A DNA stretch of 64,000 nucleotides, from contig CM042694.1 in the NCBI GenBank assembly GCA_023614405.1, forward strand, positions 480,969,392 through 481,033,391. The letters are read 5' to 3'. The notes beneath the pieces are model-generated. The model made no database searches. It saw only the letters and a program-made list of their open reading frames with translations, and was not told the origin of the DNA. The DNA is from Avena insularis. Its lineage: Eukaryota; Streptophyta; Magnoliopsida; Poales; Poaceae. The stretch's first letter is position 1, and every line of letters starts with the position of its first letter. Made by a program: the position numbers and the translations under genes. This document shows positions 48,416 through 59,539 of the stretch, in pieces.

Positions 48416-51082
48416 GAGGTGCTTGTTGGAGAGGAGGTGACGTTGCGTGTTGATGGCGAGCATGATGATGATGGTCGACGACACTCTCCCTCAACATTTA
48501 TCATTTAGTTTATGTTTTAGGATGGCTATTGTAATCAAAAGACTGTGAACTTCTCTAGTGTGTCTCACACTTTGTGAGACAGTTGTTCATATGAGTTTGT
48601 AACAAACAGTTGTTCCACTTTTATGAATGATTTCTATTCGTGTTCATATCTTGTTTGATTATGTGTGAATTATCCTTGTTGTTTGAAACTAATTGATAAT
48701 GCATGAACATTTGTAAAATATTAAAATGCCTTAAAATACCCAACTTAAATGATATGTCATTACGGAATGAAAACCATTGTTTAAATTCAGAGTTATGTTG
48801 ATAATATGTGAAAGTCATTCGATTTCTTATCACATATATATCATGCCTAAGTTCGGCCAAATAACTTGAACATCGTGTATTAATTGAATACAAAGTGGTT
48901 AATGAATTGTTAAAAGTAAATACATATTCGATGTATTGTGTTTTAATAAAATGGTAATTATCATAATATGATTGTTTAAATGTGTAAAGAAGTTTACCAA
49001 AGGAAACATGAATATGAAACTATTTGATTTGATCAAAGAGTTTCATCAATAAAAGGGTATAAATATAAAAGAGAATCTAATTACTATGATTTGATCAATA
49101 ATAATGAAATTCAACTTTATAAGATTGGCATAAAATAAATTGTGGAATGCAAAGCGTTTTGAAATGTCAAAATGCAAAGCATCACAATGTGGTATTAGAT
49201 ATCAAAGTGGGTGAATAGAAGGCACCAAATAAATCATTGTAGTGTAGATGTAGAGACCATTAGTTAAAAATAGTTAACACTCAATTAGAATGTAGTGAAC
49301 CATTTGAATTCATGAAAGTTTTGGGGTTATTCGATATAACCAAAACAATAGTGAATAAGTCCCTGTAGAGTATTCATTGGAAACTTTGAATACAAAATCC
49401 ATAGCTTAAACCAAAAGGAAAGCACGATTCGTACTGCTTGGATTTTGGTGCATTCTTGAGAAAGCTCACTTTTAGTGATATTTCTCGATTATGGAGCAAA
49501 TGGAAATTAGTGAAAAACACGATGAGGATTCAAAAACCTGCATCAGAGTGTTGAGAAGCGCAACGGACAACGTTCCTGAACAATTCTCTTCACAAAGGAA
49601 AGAATCAATGATAATGATCATTGTGTTTTCCCCACTGGTGTTTTCACTGCATGAAGTAGGATTCAAAATGTAATCCATATCTTGTATGGAGACATTTGTG
49701 AATCATTTGTCGTGATTCTTGGAATATGACATACCTACGAACTACTAAGGAAATAATGGTAAACTAAAATCATGAGAAATCCTAGAAGCAAAATTCACTT
49801 GAGATTAGAAAGCAATTCGCTGCTGAATCTCACAAGTAAAAGGAGTTACTTGAATTTTCCCAAGTGACTATAAAGCCATAGTGGAAAAGGGGGTGAATGA
49901 CAAAAGCACAATTTGTGAAGTATTGGACAAATTCAAATGAATTTGATTCAAGTGTGCTGAATGTCTAGAGGATTTAAAACTAGTAATAGTACTAGTATCT
50001 CATAGTAAAACTCCAAGTTTGATATTTGATCAAAGGATTTTGAAGTTATTCAAAATAGTGAGTGGATATGCAATTTGCATAAAATTGAGTGGGAGCTATG
50101 GAAGTCTTCCTAAAACAATATGTGAATGACATATTTTTGAGTGGGAGCTTATACAGTGATTCTTAAGTGTGTTAAGAATAAAACCGCAAATACTTATAAA
50201 TAATGATTTATAAGGTGTAGGAGTTGATAATAGGTGTATTATGATATTATGTAGTATTCCTTAAGGGATTCTGAAAAAGGATTTCAGAATAGAAGTTAAT
50301 TAAGGAACTGGTCCTTAATAACTCAAATTAGGAATAGTATTAAGTTTAACATCAATGGCTGAAAGAAAGAAAAGGATGATCATCATCCACTATGTTGAGG
50401 CATAGGTTCTATCTTAGAAAACCATGATGATAACTTAACATAATATATGATCCAATAAGGAACGTTTGAAAGTGATTAAGTTCGAATCACAGAACGTTGA
50501 GCTACGTTTGTCCACAGTGTCTAATAGAGAACTGTAGACATGTTTTCCAAATCCATAAAGGATGACATATCTATTATGTTATAAGGGAATATGTTGGAAA
50601 CTCCTGTAGATACTGATTAAAGTCAAGTAGGAAGCGAGGTGAACAAAGACATCGAAGGTTGCACAGAGTGCACTGGTGTTTCGATAAATACATATGTAAT
50701 AATAGATAAGGGTACCATCTAAAGTGTTGTATAATGTTATGGTGGGGCTAGTTCGCTTTTAAGGTAGAATGATGTGTCCTAGGGCACAGTGCCCATGAGA
50801 AAGCCCTCGAGGTTGATCTAAAGTCACTGTAGGCTCCTGGAATCAGGCCTCGTTCTGCTGCCATAGCGACTATGCATACACACAGATGCTATCATGTGAT
50901 GATAACGTATTAATGTCAATCAAGGTGACATCAGTAAGTTGTAAAGGATTTGGGACTATAAAGTACATACCCAAGACTCAACCTCTTCCATGAGCAAGCA
51001 TTTTCAGGGTACCGGATATATGGTGCCAATGATTGAGAACAAATGCAGCTAGTGTATTTGTACTCTAGTGCAAGTGGGAGAC
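48416..51082. other. Non-coding interior of the gag-only Copia element
   Basis: 2.7 kb of AT-rich DNA with no pol motif in any frame that I can find. The last part (50730-51082) ends in caagtgggagac, the polypurine tract. It occupies the place of pol in a full Copia element but shows no decayed RT or integrase sequence by eye. Confidence 0.7.
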
Positions 51083-52862
51083 TGTTGGAAATATGCCCTA
51101 GAGACAAATAGTAGTAAGGACTATTATCATATTTCATATAGTTTATGATTAAGTTTTATATCATGCTATAACTATATTGAGTGGAAACTTCAATACACGT
51201 GTGATATACAAACAACCAGGGGTTCCCAGTGAAACTCTAGTCACTGGTTCATTGGTCAACAAATGATCATGTGGCATTTATGCCAGTTGGAAATGAAGTC
51301 ATCTCATTTCGAGAATGAGATGATGAACCAATACCCAACCTAAACATCGTGACCCGATCATGTCATGAAGTTCAAGTTACGATGATTAGAAATGGATCCT
51401 CGTAGACTATTCCTTAGACCGTGAGGCTATATCAATCACTGTCTCCCGAGAGTGCTTAGATAGCATCAAGCGCCACTTGGTAATACAGTGGTTATAAAGG
51501 TGTGTTCAGGTACTCGGAGGAAACCGTAGAGGCAATATATGTCAAGAGCGGGATTTGTCCGTCCATGTGACGGGAAGATACTCAAAGGGCCCACTCGGAG
51601 AAGTTATATCCAATAGCTGCGCAGCGTGTGATTTGATCACAGGGATATCACTTGTCGGAACGAGTCAAGTAGCGTTGTTCGGTAACGAGATTGAACACGA
51701 CATGGTGATGTCATTGATCAGATCTCGGGCAATGCAAGTATCGAGTGACAAAGGGAATAAGACACGACTGTCCCGGTTCAAACGACGAAAGATCTTCGTG
51801 GAATGCACATGGGGTCACATGGCCATCCAGGTCCCTCTGTTGATCATTGGTGCGGGAGTGTCCCGACCATGTCTGGAGTGTTCCCAAACCGTGGGGTATC
51901 ACGCTTAAGGGCATGATGATGCTTAGAGAGTGTTTATAGGATCGGTAGAATCACCAAAGAATAGTAGAGAGAAAAACCGGAAGGGTTTCGGTAAGTCCGG
52001 AGGATGTCCGGAGTGGAGGTGGAAGGTGTTCCATAGCCATGGAGGCTGAATAATATGTGAATGAATGTTAAATATTGATTTAATCATTTATTCATAATTA
52101 TTTAATAAAGAGAAAAATCAATTAAATGGTCAAAGGCTTAATAGGCCAATTCCCGGAGGGGAGAGGGCCCATTAGGGAAACGAGAGAGGGAGAAGGGGCC
52201 AAGGGGGTGGACAGCGCCCTAGTGGGCCAGCCCCCCCCCATGCATGGCCCAATGGGGTGGCCGGCGGTGCCACCCCTCCCCCTCCTCTCCTTTAGTTCCA
52301 CCCTGGGACTTTGAGGGAGGTTGTACCTCCCCCCCTTATATATAGTGGGGGTATTTGGCCAGATAAATACACCGATAATCAATAAAGGTCTTCTCACTTT
52401 TGGGAGGACCTCTAATTGATATTTTATCTCTCCCCCTCTCTCTCACGTGATCGTGGTCCCAAGTCTGGACTGCGCGAACCAGAGACATCTTCACCGTGGA
52501 GCGTCGTCGCGCTGTAGGATTCGGATCCGGGAGCTCTACTTCCGCAACTGTTGCTGGATCGGGGAAGCGGGAGTCATCGTCAGGCACCGGACATGTGTAA
52601 CTCCCCGCGAGGTGTCGCACTTGAGGCACTCAAGTCATTGGAGCCAAAGGAGTGCAAGGACTTCATCATGACCTTGAGGTCGGCTTCGGCTCGTCTACAT
52701 CAACCACGCTCTCCTGAGCGTTGACAACGCTTTTCGGTCTTCAAGGGTAAGTTCGCAAAAAGCCCCTCCCGTTACTATATTACTAATAGATAGGTCCTGG
52801 CAGCTTCAGGGGTTCAGGGGCGTAGGGTAAAATTTATTGTTTTCATACGCGGAACCCTAACA
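51083..52862 (+). repeat. 3' LTR of the gag-only Copia element
   Basis: 1780 bp, same structure as the 5' LTR, ends ...accctaaca. Confidence 0.92.
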
Positions 52863-52867
52863 CCAAG

Positions 52868-54792
52868 TTCATGGCGACCCCGCATTATGCCTACAACATG
52901 ATGAAGCTCCTAGGGCCAAGCAGCATCATCACCATCCACGGCGACCCCGACATGGCCGTGGAGTGTGAAGACAAAGGCGCCGAGCTCGCCGATGCTGTCA
53001 TCACCGCGGAAACAAATCACGCGGATGAGATCGTGAAATACGCGAGCAACATCGACAAGGACGACCCCACCATCTTGAAGAAGCCAACCGCCGCAAGTTC
53101 CACCTTTGAGGCGACCATGCACACCCGCACCGTCGAGCTTGTTCCAGGTGACTCCAGCTAGACGGTTACCATCGGCACAAACATGAGTCCCGCATAAGAA
53201 AGCGCGCTCATCGGGTTCCTACGTGAGAATCGCGACATCTTCGCATGGAAGCCATCTGACATGCCTGGTGTCCCGAGGGAACTCGCTGAGCACAAACTTA
53301 ATGCCGACCCCAAAGTGCGACCAGTGAAGCAGTCGCTGTGGCCCTTCAATGAAGAGCGCCGCCAAGCAATCGCCGAAGAAGTGCAGCTTGTGAAGGAGGA
53401 GTTTGTCCTACTGCACATCGACCAAATCATTGACTTGACCGCGGGATCGGAGTCGCTGTGCTTCCTCGACGCATACTCTGGTTATAACCAGATCAAAATG
53501 GTGGCCGAGGACGAAGAGAAGACGATGTTCATCATGCCATTCGGCGCCTTCTGCTACACCGCCATGATGTTCAGCCTAAAGAACGCTGGTGCGACCTACC
53601 AGCGGTGCATGCAGGAGTGCCTTGCGAGTCAAATTGGCCGCAACATCCACGTCTACATTGACGATGTGGTGGTAGAATCCACCCGCCAGAGCGACCTGCT
53701 CGCCGACCTGGCCGAAACCTTTGCAAATCTACGGAGATATAAGATCAAGCTCAATCCAGACAAGTGCACCATTGGCATACTAACCGGATAGCTCTTGGGT
53801 ACGTGGTCTCCAAACGAGGGATCAAAGCTAACCCAACGAAGATCGACACCATCACGAGACTCGGGAAACCCAAGTGCCTACGCGACGACCAGATGCTGGC
53901 CGGGCGAGTCGCGGCTCTCAGTCGATTCATCCCCTGGCTCGATGAGAAGGCAATGCCTCAAGCAAGAACCCCATGTTCCAATGGGACGAAGAAGCGGACA
54001 ACGCGCTCAAAGCTCTCAAGGAAGTGCTGCTAGCAGCACCACTGCTCGCCTCCCCAACCAACAAAGAGCCGATGCTTGTTTACATCGCGGCCTCCACTCG
54101 AGTCGTCAGCGCCGTGATGGTTGTCAAGCGACCGGAAGAAGGCAAGGAGAGCCCCATACATCGCCCTGTCTACTACATTAGCAAGGTCCTGACAGACTCA
54201 AGACAGAGCTACCCGCAATACCAAAAATTGGTGTATGCGGTTTTCAGAGCCCATCGACGACTCCCGCATTACTTCCAGGAGCACCCCTTCACGGTCGTCT
54301 CCTCCGCGCCGCTACAGGACACCATCCGCAGCCGCGAGGTGACTGGGCGAGTCGCTAAGTGGGCCGTCGAGATCGACGTCCACAACATCAAGTACGAGCC
54401 ACGCAAAGCGATCAAATCGCAGGCCCTGGCCGATTTCCTCGCTAATTGGTAAGAGGCACAACAGCCAGAGAAATTACCCTACCTCCACTACTGGTCACTC
54501 CACTTTGACGGCTCCAAGAACACGGACGGCGCAGGGGCTAGGGTCGTCCTCACCTTCCCCAAAGGTGACAAGCTCCGCTACGTGCTCCACCTCGATTTCG
54601 TGCCCTGCACCAACAACATGGCTGAATATAAAGGCTCTCCTCCACGGCATGCAGGCCACAAGGAGATGAACGTCAGTCGCCTACGGTGCTACGGCGACTC
54701 TGACCTAGTCGCCGGCCAAGTCGCTGGGATCTGCGATGCCGTCTCCCCTACAATGATAGCGTACCGCCAAGTGGCGGACCAGCTGGGGGGGC
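52868..54792 (+). pseudogene. Protease end, RT and RNase H of Gypsy element 2
   Basis: It continues the gene broken at 44773 (FMATPHYAYNMMKLL). Then come FAWKPSDMPGVP, RT with FLDAYSGYNQI (near 53465) and catalytic YIDD (HVYIDDVVVES, near 53655), the connection (LHYWSLHFDGSK) and RNase H with DGSK, NNMAEY and GDSDL. A part of the RT N-terminus between KEEF and VLLHIDQ is missing compared with Gypsy element 1 (about 110 bp at 53400). Stops at 53159 and 53195, TAA at 54450, and frameshifts near 53790 and 54630 make it dead. It ends at 54792, where solo LTR B begins. Confidence 0.85.
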
Positions 54793-56183
54793 TGATACGT
54801 TGTAAACGTATCTATAATTTTGATGTTCCATGCTTGTTTTATATCTACTTTCTTATGTTTTGTCTACATTTTGAGATACTTTTATACACTTTCTTGGACT
54901 AACCTATTAACAAGATGCCATAGTGCCAGTTGCCTGTTTTCTGCTATTTTTGGTTCTAGAAAAGCCAGAAAATGAATATACTCGGAATTGGACGGGACAA
55001 AAGCCAAAGTCGATATTTTACCGAAAGACACATGGAGTCCGAAGGAGAGACAAAGGGGGGCCACACACCCCCTTAGCGCGGGCAGCCCTAGGCCGCGCCA
55101 GGGCATGGTGTGGGCCCCCTGGACGCCCACCGACCTTGCCTCTTCGCCTATAAGAAGCCTCCCGATGCATAAACCCTAGATCGAACAGCCTCCAGCCACG
55201 AAAAGTTCCGCAGCGCTGCCGCCACGGAAGGGGAGATTCAGGGGACAGAAAGTCTCTATTCCGGCACCCTGCCGGGACGGGAAGTGCCCCCGGATCCATA
55301 TCCATCGATCTCCACCACCATCTCCATCGCCATTGCTTATTCCCATGATGATGAGGGAGTAGTTCTTCCTCGAGGCTAAGGGTTCTACCGGTAGCTATGT
55401 GTTCATCTCTCTCTCTATGCATGATCATATTGTGATCATGAGCTTTGTAATCAAATAGATCTACTTTGCTACTCAAGTTCTTCAATAGATCTCTGCTGTC
55501 CCCATGTGTGTGAAAGTGACAACATGTACACCATGGTGGCACTTAGGCTAGAGATTACAAATACTTGTTATGAGTTATATTTGGAGTTGGATGTTTCTAT
55601 GAAATTGTGGTGTTTGTTGGAACCATCTAGAGATCAAGGTGACAGTGTGGGGTTATCTAGATGGGGAAGGCGAACTTTGAGGTGTGCTGTTATAGCCCTA
55701 CCATGGATTAGAGTGTCCAACCGGAGAGTAATTCAGAGTAGTATCATAAAGAGATGATATTTATATGAGAGTGTTCACTAGTGAAAGTATGATCCCTAGG
55801 CCTTGTTTATAAACATTGAGACACCGTTTGCACTAGATCGGTTACATGTTTGCTTGCTTCCATCTTTTTGCCTTTAGTCTTTTCCTCCCGTCAAGCTCTT
55901 TTCTGGCACCATTGTCTTATATCCATACCACTTGTATTTCACTATCTCTTCGCCGAACTAGTGTACCTATACACCCGACAAGTGTATTGAGTGTGTTGGG
56001 GACACAAGAGACTTCTTATATCTTGATTGCAGGGTTGCTTGAGAGGGATACCTTTGACCACTTCCTCCCTGAGTTCGATAAACCTTGGCTAATCCACTTA
56101 AGGGAAACTTGCTGCTATTCTACAAACCTCTACACTTGGAGGCCCAACAACTGTCTATAAGAATAGAAGTGCGTAGACATCTA
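54793..56183. mobile_element. Solo LTR B between RNase H and integrase of Gypsy element 2
   Basis: It starts TGATACGTTGTAAACGTATC and ends ...GCGTAGACATCTA. The first 300 bp or so closely follows solo LTR A (gtatctataat, ttccatgcttg, cttggactaacctattaac, cggaattggacggg). The 3' half differs; its end resembles a common pooid LTR end (GTAGACATC). Flanks are GGGGC and GGGCC, an imperfect TSD. On the right side most of the Gypsy integrase gene is absent, so a deletion accompanied or followed the event. Confidence 0.7.
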
Positions 56184-56783
56184 GGGCCACTTCACCGGCT
56201 ACTCTGTCTCAAGCCGCGACTCCACAGCCTCCAAAGCATCCTCCACAGCCTCAAGCCATGACTCCAGGTGCCCCTCGAGCGCACCCCAGGATGCTGGGTC
56301 GAAGAGCTCCCCTCCGTGATATGGGGCATTCGCACCTCCGTCAATCGGTCTACGGGGTTCACGCCTTTCTTCATGGTGTACGGCGCTGAGGCCGTAATGC
56401 CAACGGACCTAGAACACGACTCGCCTTGGGTTGTCAATTACGTAGAGGTGGCAAATGAGATCGCCCGCCAAGACAGAGTCGACCAGCTCGACGAAGCACA
56501 CGACCTAGCTTGCTCCCACACCGCCATCTACCAGCAATGACTCCGCCGCTACCACAACCAAGTCCGGACTCGCACCTTCCAGGAAGGCGACCTGGTCCTG
56601 CGACTGGTCCAGGATAGGAAGGGCATGCACAAGCTTTCCGCCCCATGGGAAGGGCTATTCTCCATCGGGCAAGTCCTCAGCAATGATGCCTACTACCTAA
56701 TCGATGTACGAGGCGATGGCCAGCTTGAAGTTGGGAGGCCATGGAATGCAAACCTCCTCCGCAAGTTCTACACATACAACTAA
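56184..56783 (+). pseudogene. Integrase C-terminal remnant of Gypsy element 2
   Basis: From about 56268 the frame reads PLERTPGCWVEELPSVIW, then NRSTGFTPFFMVYGAEAVMP and, after a TGA near 56540, GDLVLRLVQ and PWEG, ending at the stop at 56781-56783. This equals the end of the integrase core and the C-terminal domain; the zinc finger and the first catalytic Asp residues are missing. The short stretch 56190-56265 is low-complexity (repeated ctccacagcct). Confidence 0.8.
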
Positions 56784-57529
56784 AACTTGTACTCAGCTGC
56801 TACATAATCACGGATCGCACAAATTGTGCCTACTCGCCATACTCTTGTGCCACTCGCACTCGTACGTTTCACAATATGCTACCCACGGAAGTCAACCCTT
56901 GGTAGAGTGACCAACATGGCTAAGTAGTGCGGCCCAAGGGCACCGAACAAATTCGGGCCTTATGTCATCCATGAACACACCATCCTGGAGCCCCCATTGG
57001 AGTCGCCTCGCTCGACTGGCCCTCCGGGCCAAGAAAACCGACAAACGCTTCCCACAACGACCTTTCCTCCCCATCCTTACGCATGGCGACTCGAACGGTT
57101 AAGTACCACACTCGGGGACTTGTCTACAATAACCCCTACGTGGCTCGGGAACACACCAAGCAAGAGATCCTGCCCCAGACTCGCCATGTGACTGACTCTC
57201 CGAGCAGGGGGAGAGACGTGTCACAAACAACGCACCAGATCCTCACGCTCGGGGACTCTCCTATACCACCCCTGTTCGAGCTCGGGGTCACCAAGCGACC
57301 AGGCCGACGACTCGAACCCAACAAACACAATCATATTCACGTATAAATGAGGTAAACCCCAATAAAGGGCGGACGCGCTTGGGGACTTGCTCACCTTAAA
57401 AATCAACAAAAACACACTTCAAACATGCATTGCAAGTTAAGTGACTCCTCTACTTCCATTCACAAATATTGTTTACATTACAAAAGTGGCCAATCGCCAT
57501 GACTTACAAAAGCTCCTGAGGGCAGCGAT
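56784..57529. other. Non-coding stretch after pol of Gypsy element 2
   Basis: ctcgggga recurs several times (near 57110, 57250 and 57280). No gene seen. It corresponds to the gap between pol and the antisense gene in Gypsy element 1. Confidence 0.45.
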
Positions 57530-58057
57530 TCATTTTGTAGGCTCTAAAGAAGAAGCGCCACCGTCACCCTTGACATGGATGAACGGCTCCCACGGATTCG
57601 TTGGGTACATCGTCAGTGGCTTTGACAATGCCGAACGGAATGGTTGCTCCAACTTCAGGTCGCGATGCTTCGGCTCGGGGTCGCTCGGCGCTACCACCGT
57701 CTCCTGGTATGGAAACAAGTCCCCCATCGCCAATACTCGCTCCGCGAACAGAGCAACCTTAGCGGTCAGCCTCAGAACCTCCGTCATCTCCACCGAGCCA
57801 GTCGCCGAAGGATAGCCACTGGTGACGTCGTCGAGGTCGAAGTCATCGATAAAATGAGCGAGCCCTAGGCTCAATGTCGTGCTGGCCCCGCGCCTGAAGG
57901 CTGATTGCGCCATCCACTCCACGACGGCGGGCACCTCCTCCAGATAGCGCCAAACTTTGGTCAACCCCCCATGAATAACTTCTGTGGGGGACATCCCTTG
58001 GAGCACGACCTGGACGCACAGCGCCGAGGCGGTGGCCGTGTTCACCACCGCAGTCAT
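57530..58057 (-). pseudogene. 3' part of the antisense gene of Gypsy element 2
   Basis: Minus-strand frame with an Ala/Thr-rich helix (TATASALCVQVVLQGMSP), GGLTKVWRYLEEVPAVVEWM and an acidic end. Its position (antisense, after pol) and general pattern match the C-terminal piece of the antisense gene in Gypsy element 1. The upstream (5') part is cut off where an unrelated repeat starts near 58100. Confidence 0.6.
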
Positions 58058-58100
58058 GCATTATGAGGCATTGAAGGTCTACACCACCGGGTCGTTTTGT

Positions 58101-59539
58101 CCTATCAAGGCCGCAATGTCAGACACCCAACATCACTAAGGACTAACCCGCTCAGGACTCGTTGCATACCAAAGGGAAAGAGTGAAAGATCACGAATGTC
58201 ACCTAGAGGGGGTGAATAGGCGATTAAAACTTCTACGAGATAGGCTTAACAAAAGCGGAATAAAACTAGCGTTTTTTTGTTAAGCACAAAGCCTAGATAT
58301 ACTAAGGTTCACCTATGTGCACCAAAAACTTATACTAAGCAAGACAACCAACAATATGATAGCAATATAGAATACTTCTAGCATGATGGCTATCACAATG
58401 TAAAGTGCATAAGTAAAGAGCTCAGGTATAGAGATAACCGAGGCACGCGGGGACAACGATATTTTACCGAGTTCCTCCAAACAAGGGAGTATGTCTCATT
58501 GGAGGGGTGGGCGGTACTAAGACCACCAACGCCACAAAGGCCTCACCCTATTCTCCCGAGCACCCACCACGCGGGCAAGCACCCTATCCACTATAGGACA
58601 CTTAAGGGTGGTCACTGAACCTATACACGATTGGGGCTATCTCCACAACTTAATTGGAGGCTCCCAATAATCACAACCAAGGCCTCAATCTTGGGGGAGC
58701 TTCACAACTTAATTGAAGACTCCAAGAACACGCCACAAAGGCCACACAGCCGTCTAGGGTTCCAAGAACCCAAGAGGGACAAGTAACAATGAATATCACC
58801 AACCAAATCCTCCGGAGAGAACACAAACCGATGCACCTAATGCAAAAGGCAAGAACACCACAAAAATGCCCCAAATGTTCACTCTCAAGTTCCAACAAGG
58901 CTACTAAAGCACTTGGGGGAACAAGAGAGGAAGAACACAAAAGGGGAACACAAAATGCCCCAAAGATCTAGATCCCAAAGATTCACTCACAAAGTGGTGA
59001 TTTGGTTTGGTCAAAATATAGATCTAGATCTCCTCTATTTTCCCCTCAAATATTGGCAAGAATCATTGGAAGGGGGTCAAGAAATCAAGCAAAGAGATGT
59101 ATCAAAGAGTAGGCAAAGCTTGAAGAATAAAAGAGGAAGAAGCAACTAGACAAAAGAGATAAAGGGGGATATTTATATGTGGCCATCAAATCTGGCCGTT
59201 GGGGCCTATCGATCCTAGGCCCGATAATAGGGTCCAACAAACTATTACCAGCCTGACCGATAGCGCACAGTCAATGCAGGCAGCCAGCCTCGGACATGTA
59301 GAGCCAAAGGGGATCGGTAGCCGCCATAGCCAATGACGAGCAAAAGGTGAGTGGCGGCGAGGTTGAAGCGCGTGAGCGGTAGCAAGCTGGGCCAGGCAAT
59401 GAGTAGCCGAGGCGATTGATCCAGAGGGATCGGGAGGCTGAGTGGCGGCGACAGGCAAGCAACAGTGAAATGAGGCGCGGCGTGTTAGGAATAAGCACTC
59501 TGTGTCCGGCACCGGCACGGTGTCACGTATACAAGTTGT
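58101..59539. mobile_element. Unclassified LTR-like repeat fragment
   Basis: From about 58170 the sequence (aatgtcacctagagggggtg, then gaataggcg) is a familiar grass repeat, probably an LTR of an unclassified retrotransposon. A TATA-like site (gatatttatatg) lies near 59170. It is cut at 59539 by the BARE-like Copia element. Minus frames near 59186-59518 are low-complexity. No TSD or partner LTR can be seen. Confidence 0.5.

Larger units (their letters stand above)
44774..52862 (+). mobile_element. Copia-like LTR retrotransposon encoding gag only (TR-GAG type), 8.1 kb
   Basis: Both LTRs are complete (44774-46550 and 51083-52862, TGTTGGAAATATGCCC...CA). The primer-binding site TGGTATCAGAGCC (46552-46564) is the initiator Met-tRNA type used by Copia elements, and a polypurine tract (caagtgggagac) precedes the 3' LTR. 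The 4.5-kb interior has only a gag-like gene (47682-48359); I find no protease, integrase, RT or RNase H motif in any frame from 48400 to 51082. LTRs differ at about 4 sites in the first 250 bp by hand count, so it is younger than Gypsy element 1. Gag-only elements of this design are described in plants as TR-GAG and rely on pol from relatives, here probably BARE/Angela-like Copia. Removing it rejoins the Gypsy 2 frame. Confidence 0.9.
39809..58100 (+). mobile_element. Gypsy LTR retrotransposon 2, 5' LTR to antisense gene, with three nested insertions
   Basis: Parts in order: 5' LTR (about 39809-40308), primer-binding site, gag (40321 onward), protease, RT, RNase H, a small integrase remnant (to 56783) and the 3' piece of an antisense gene (58057-57530). 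Three later insertions split it: a solo LTR (41365-42957), a gag-only Copia element (44774-52862) and a second solo LTR (54793-56183). Most of integrase is deleted at the third site. No 3' LTR is seen before unrelated repeat sequence begins near 58100-58170. It belongs to the same broad group as Gypsy element 1 (same primer-binding core, gag/pol order and antisense gene) but is a different family. The left end is approximate. Confidence 0.85.

Noticed and set aside
48416..51082. Hidden decayed RT or integrase in the gag-only Copia element
   Set aside because: I looked for YVDD, GKG-type and HHCC patterns in the translated frames and found none; a profile search could still overturn this.
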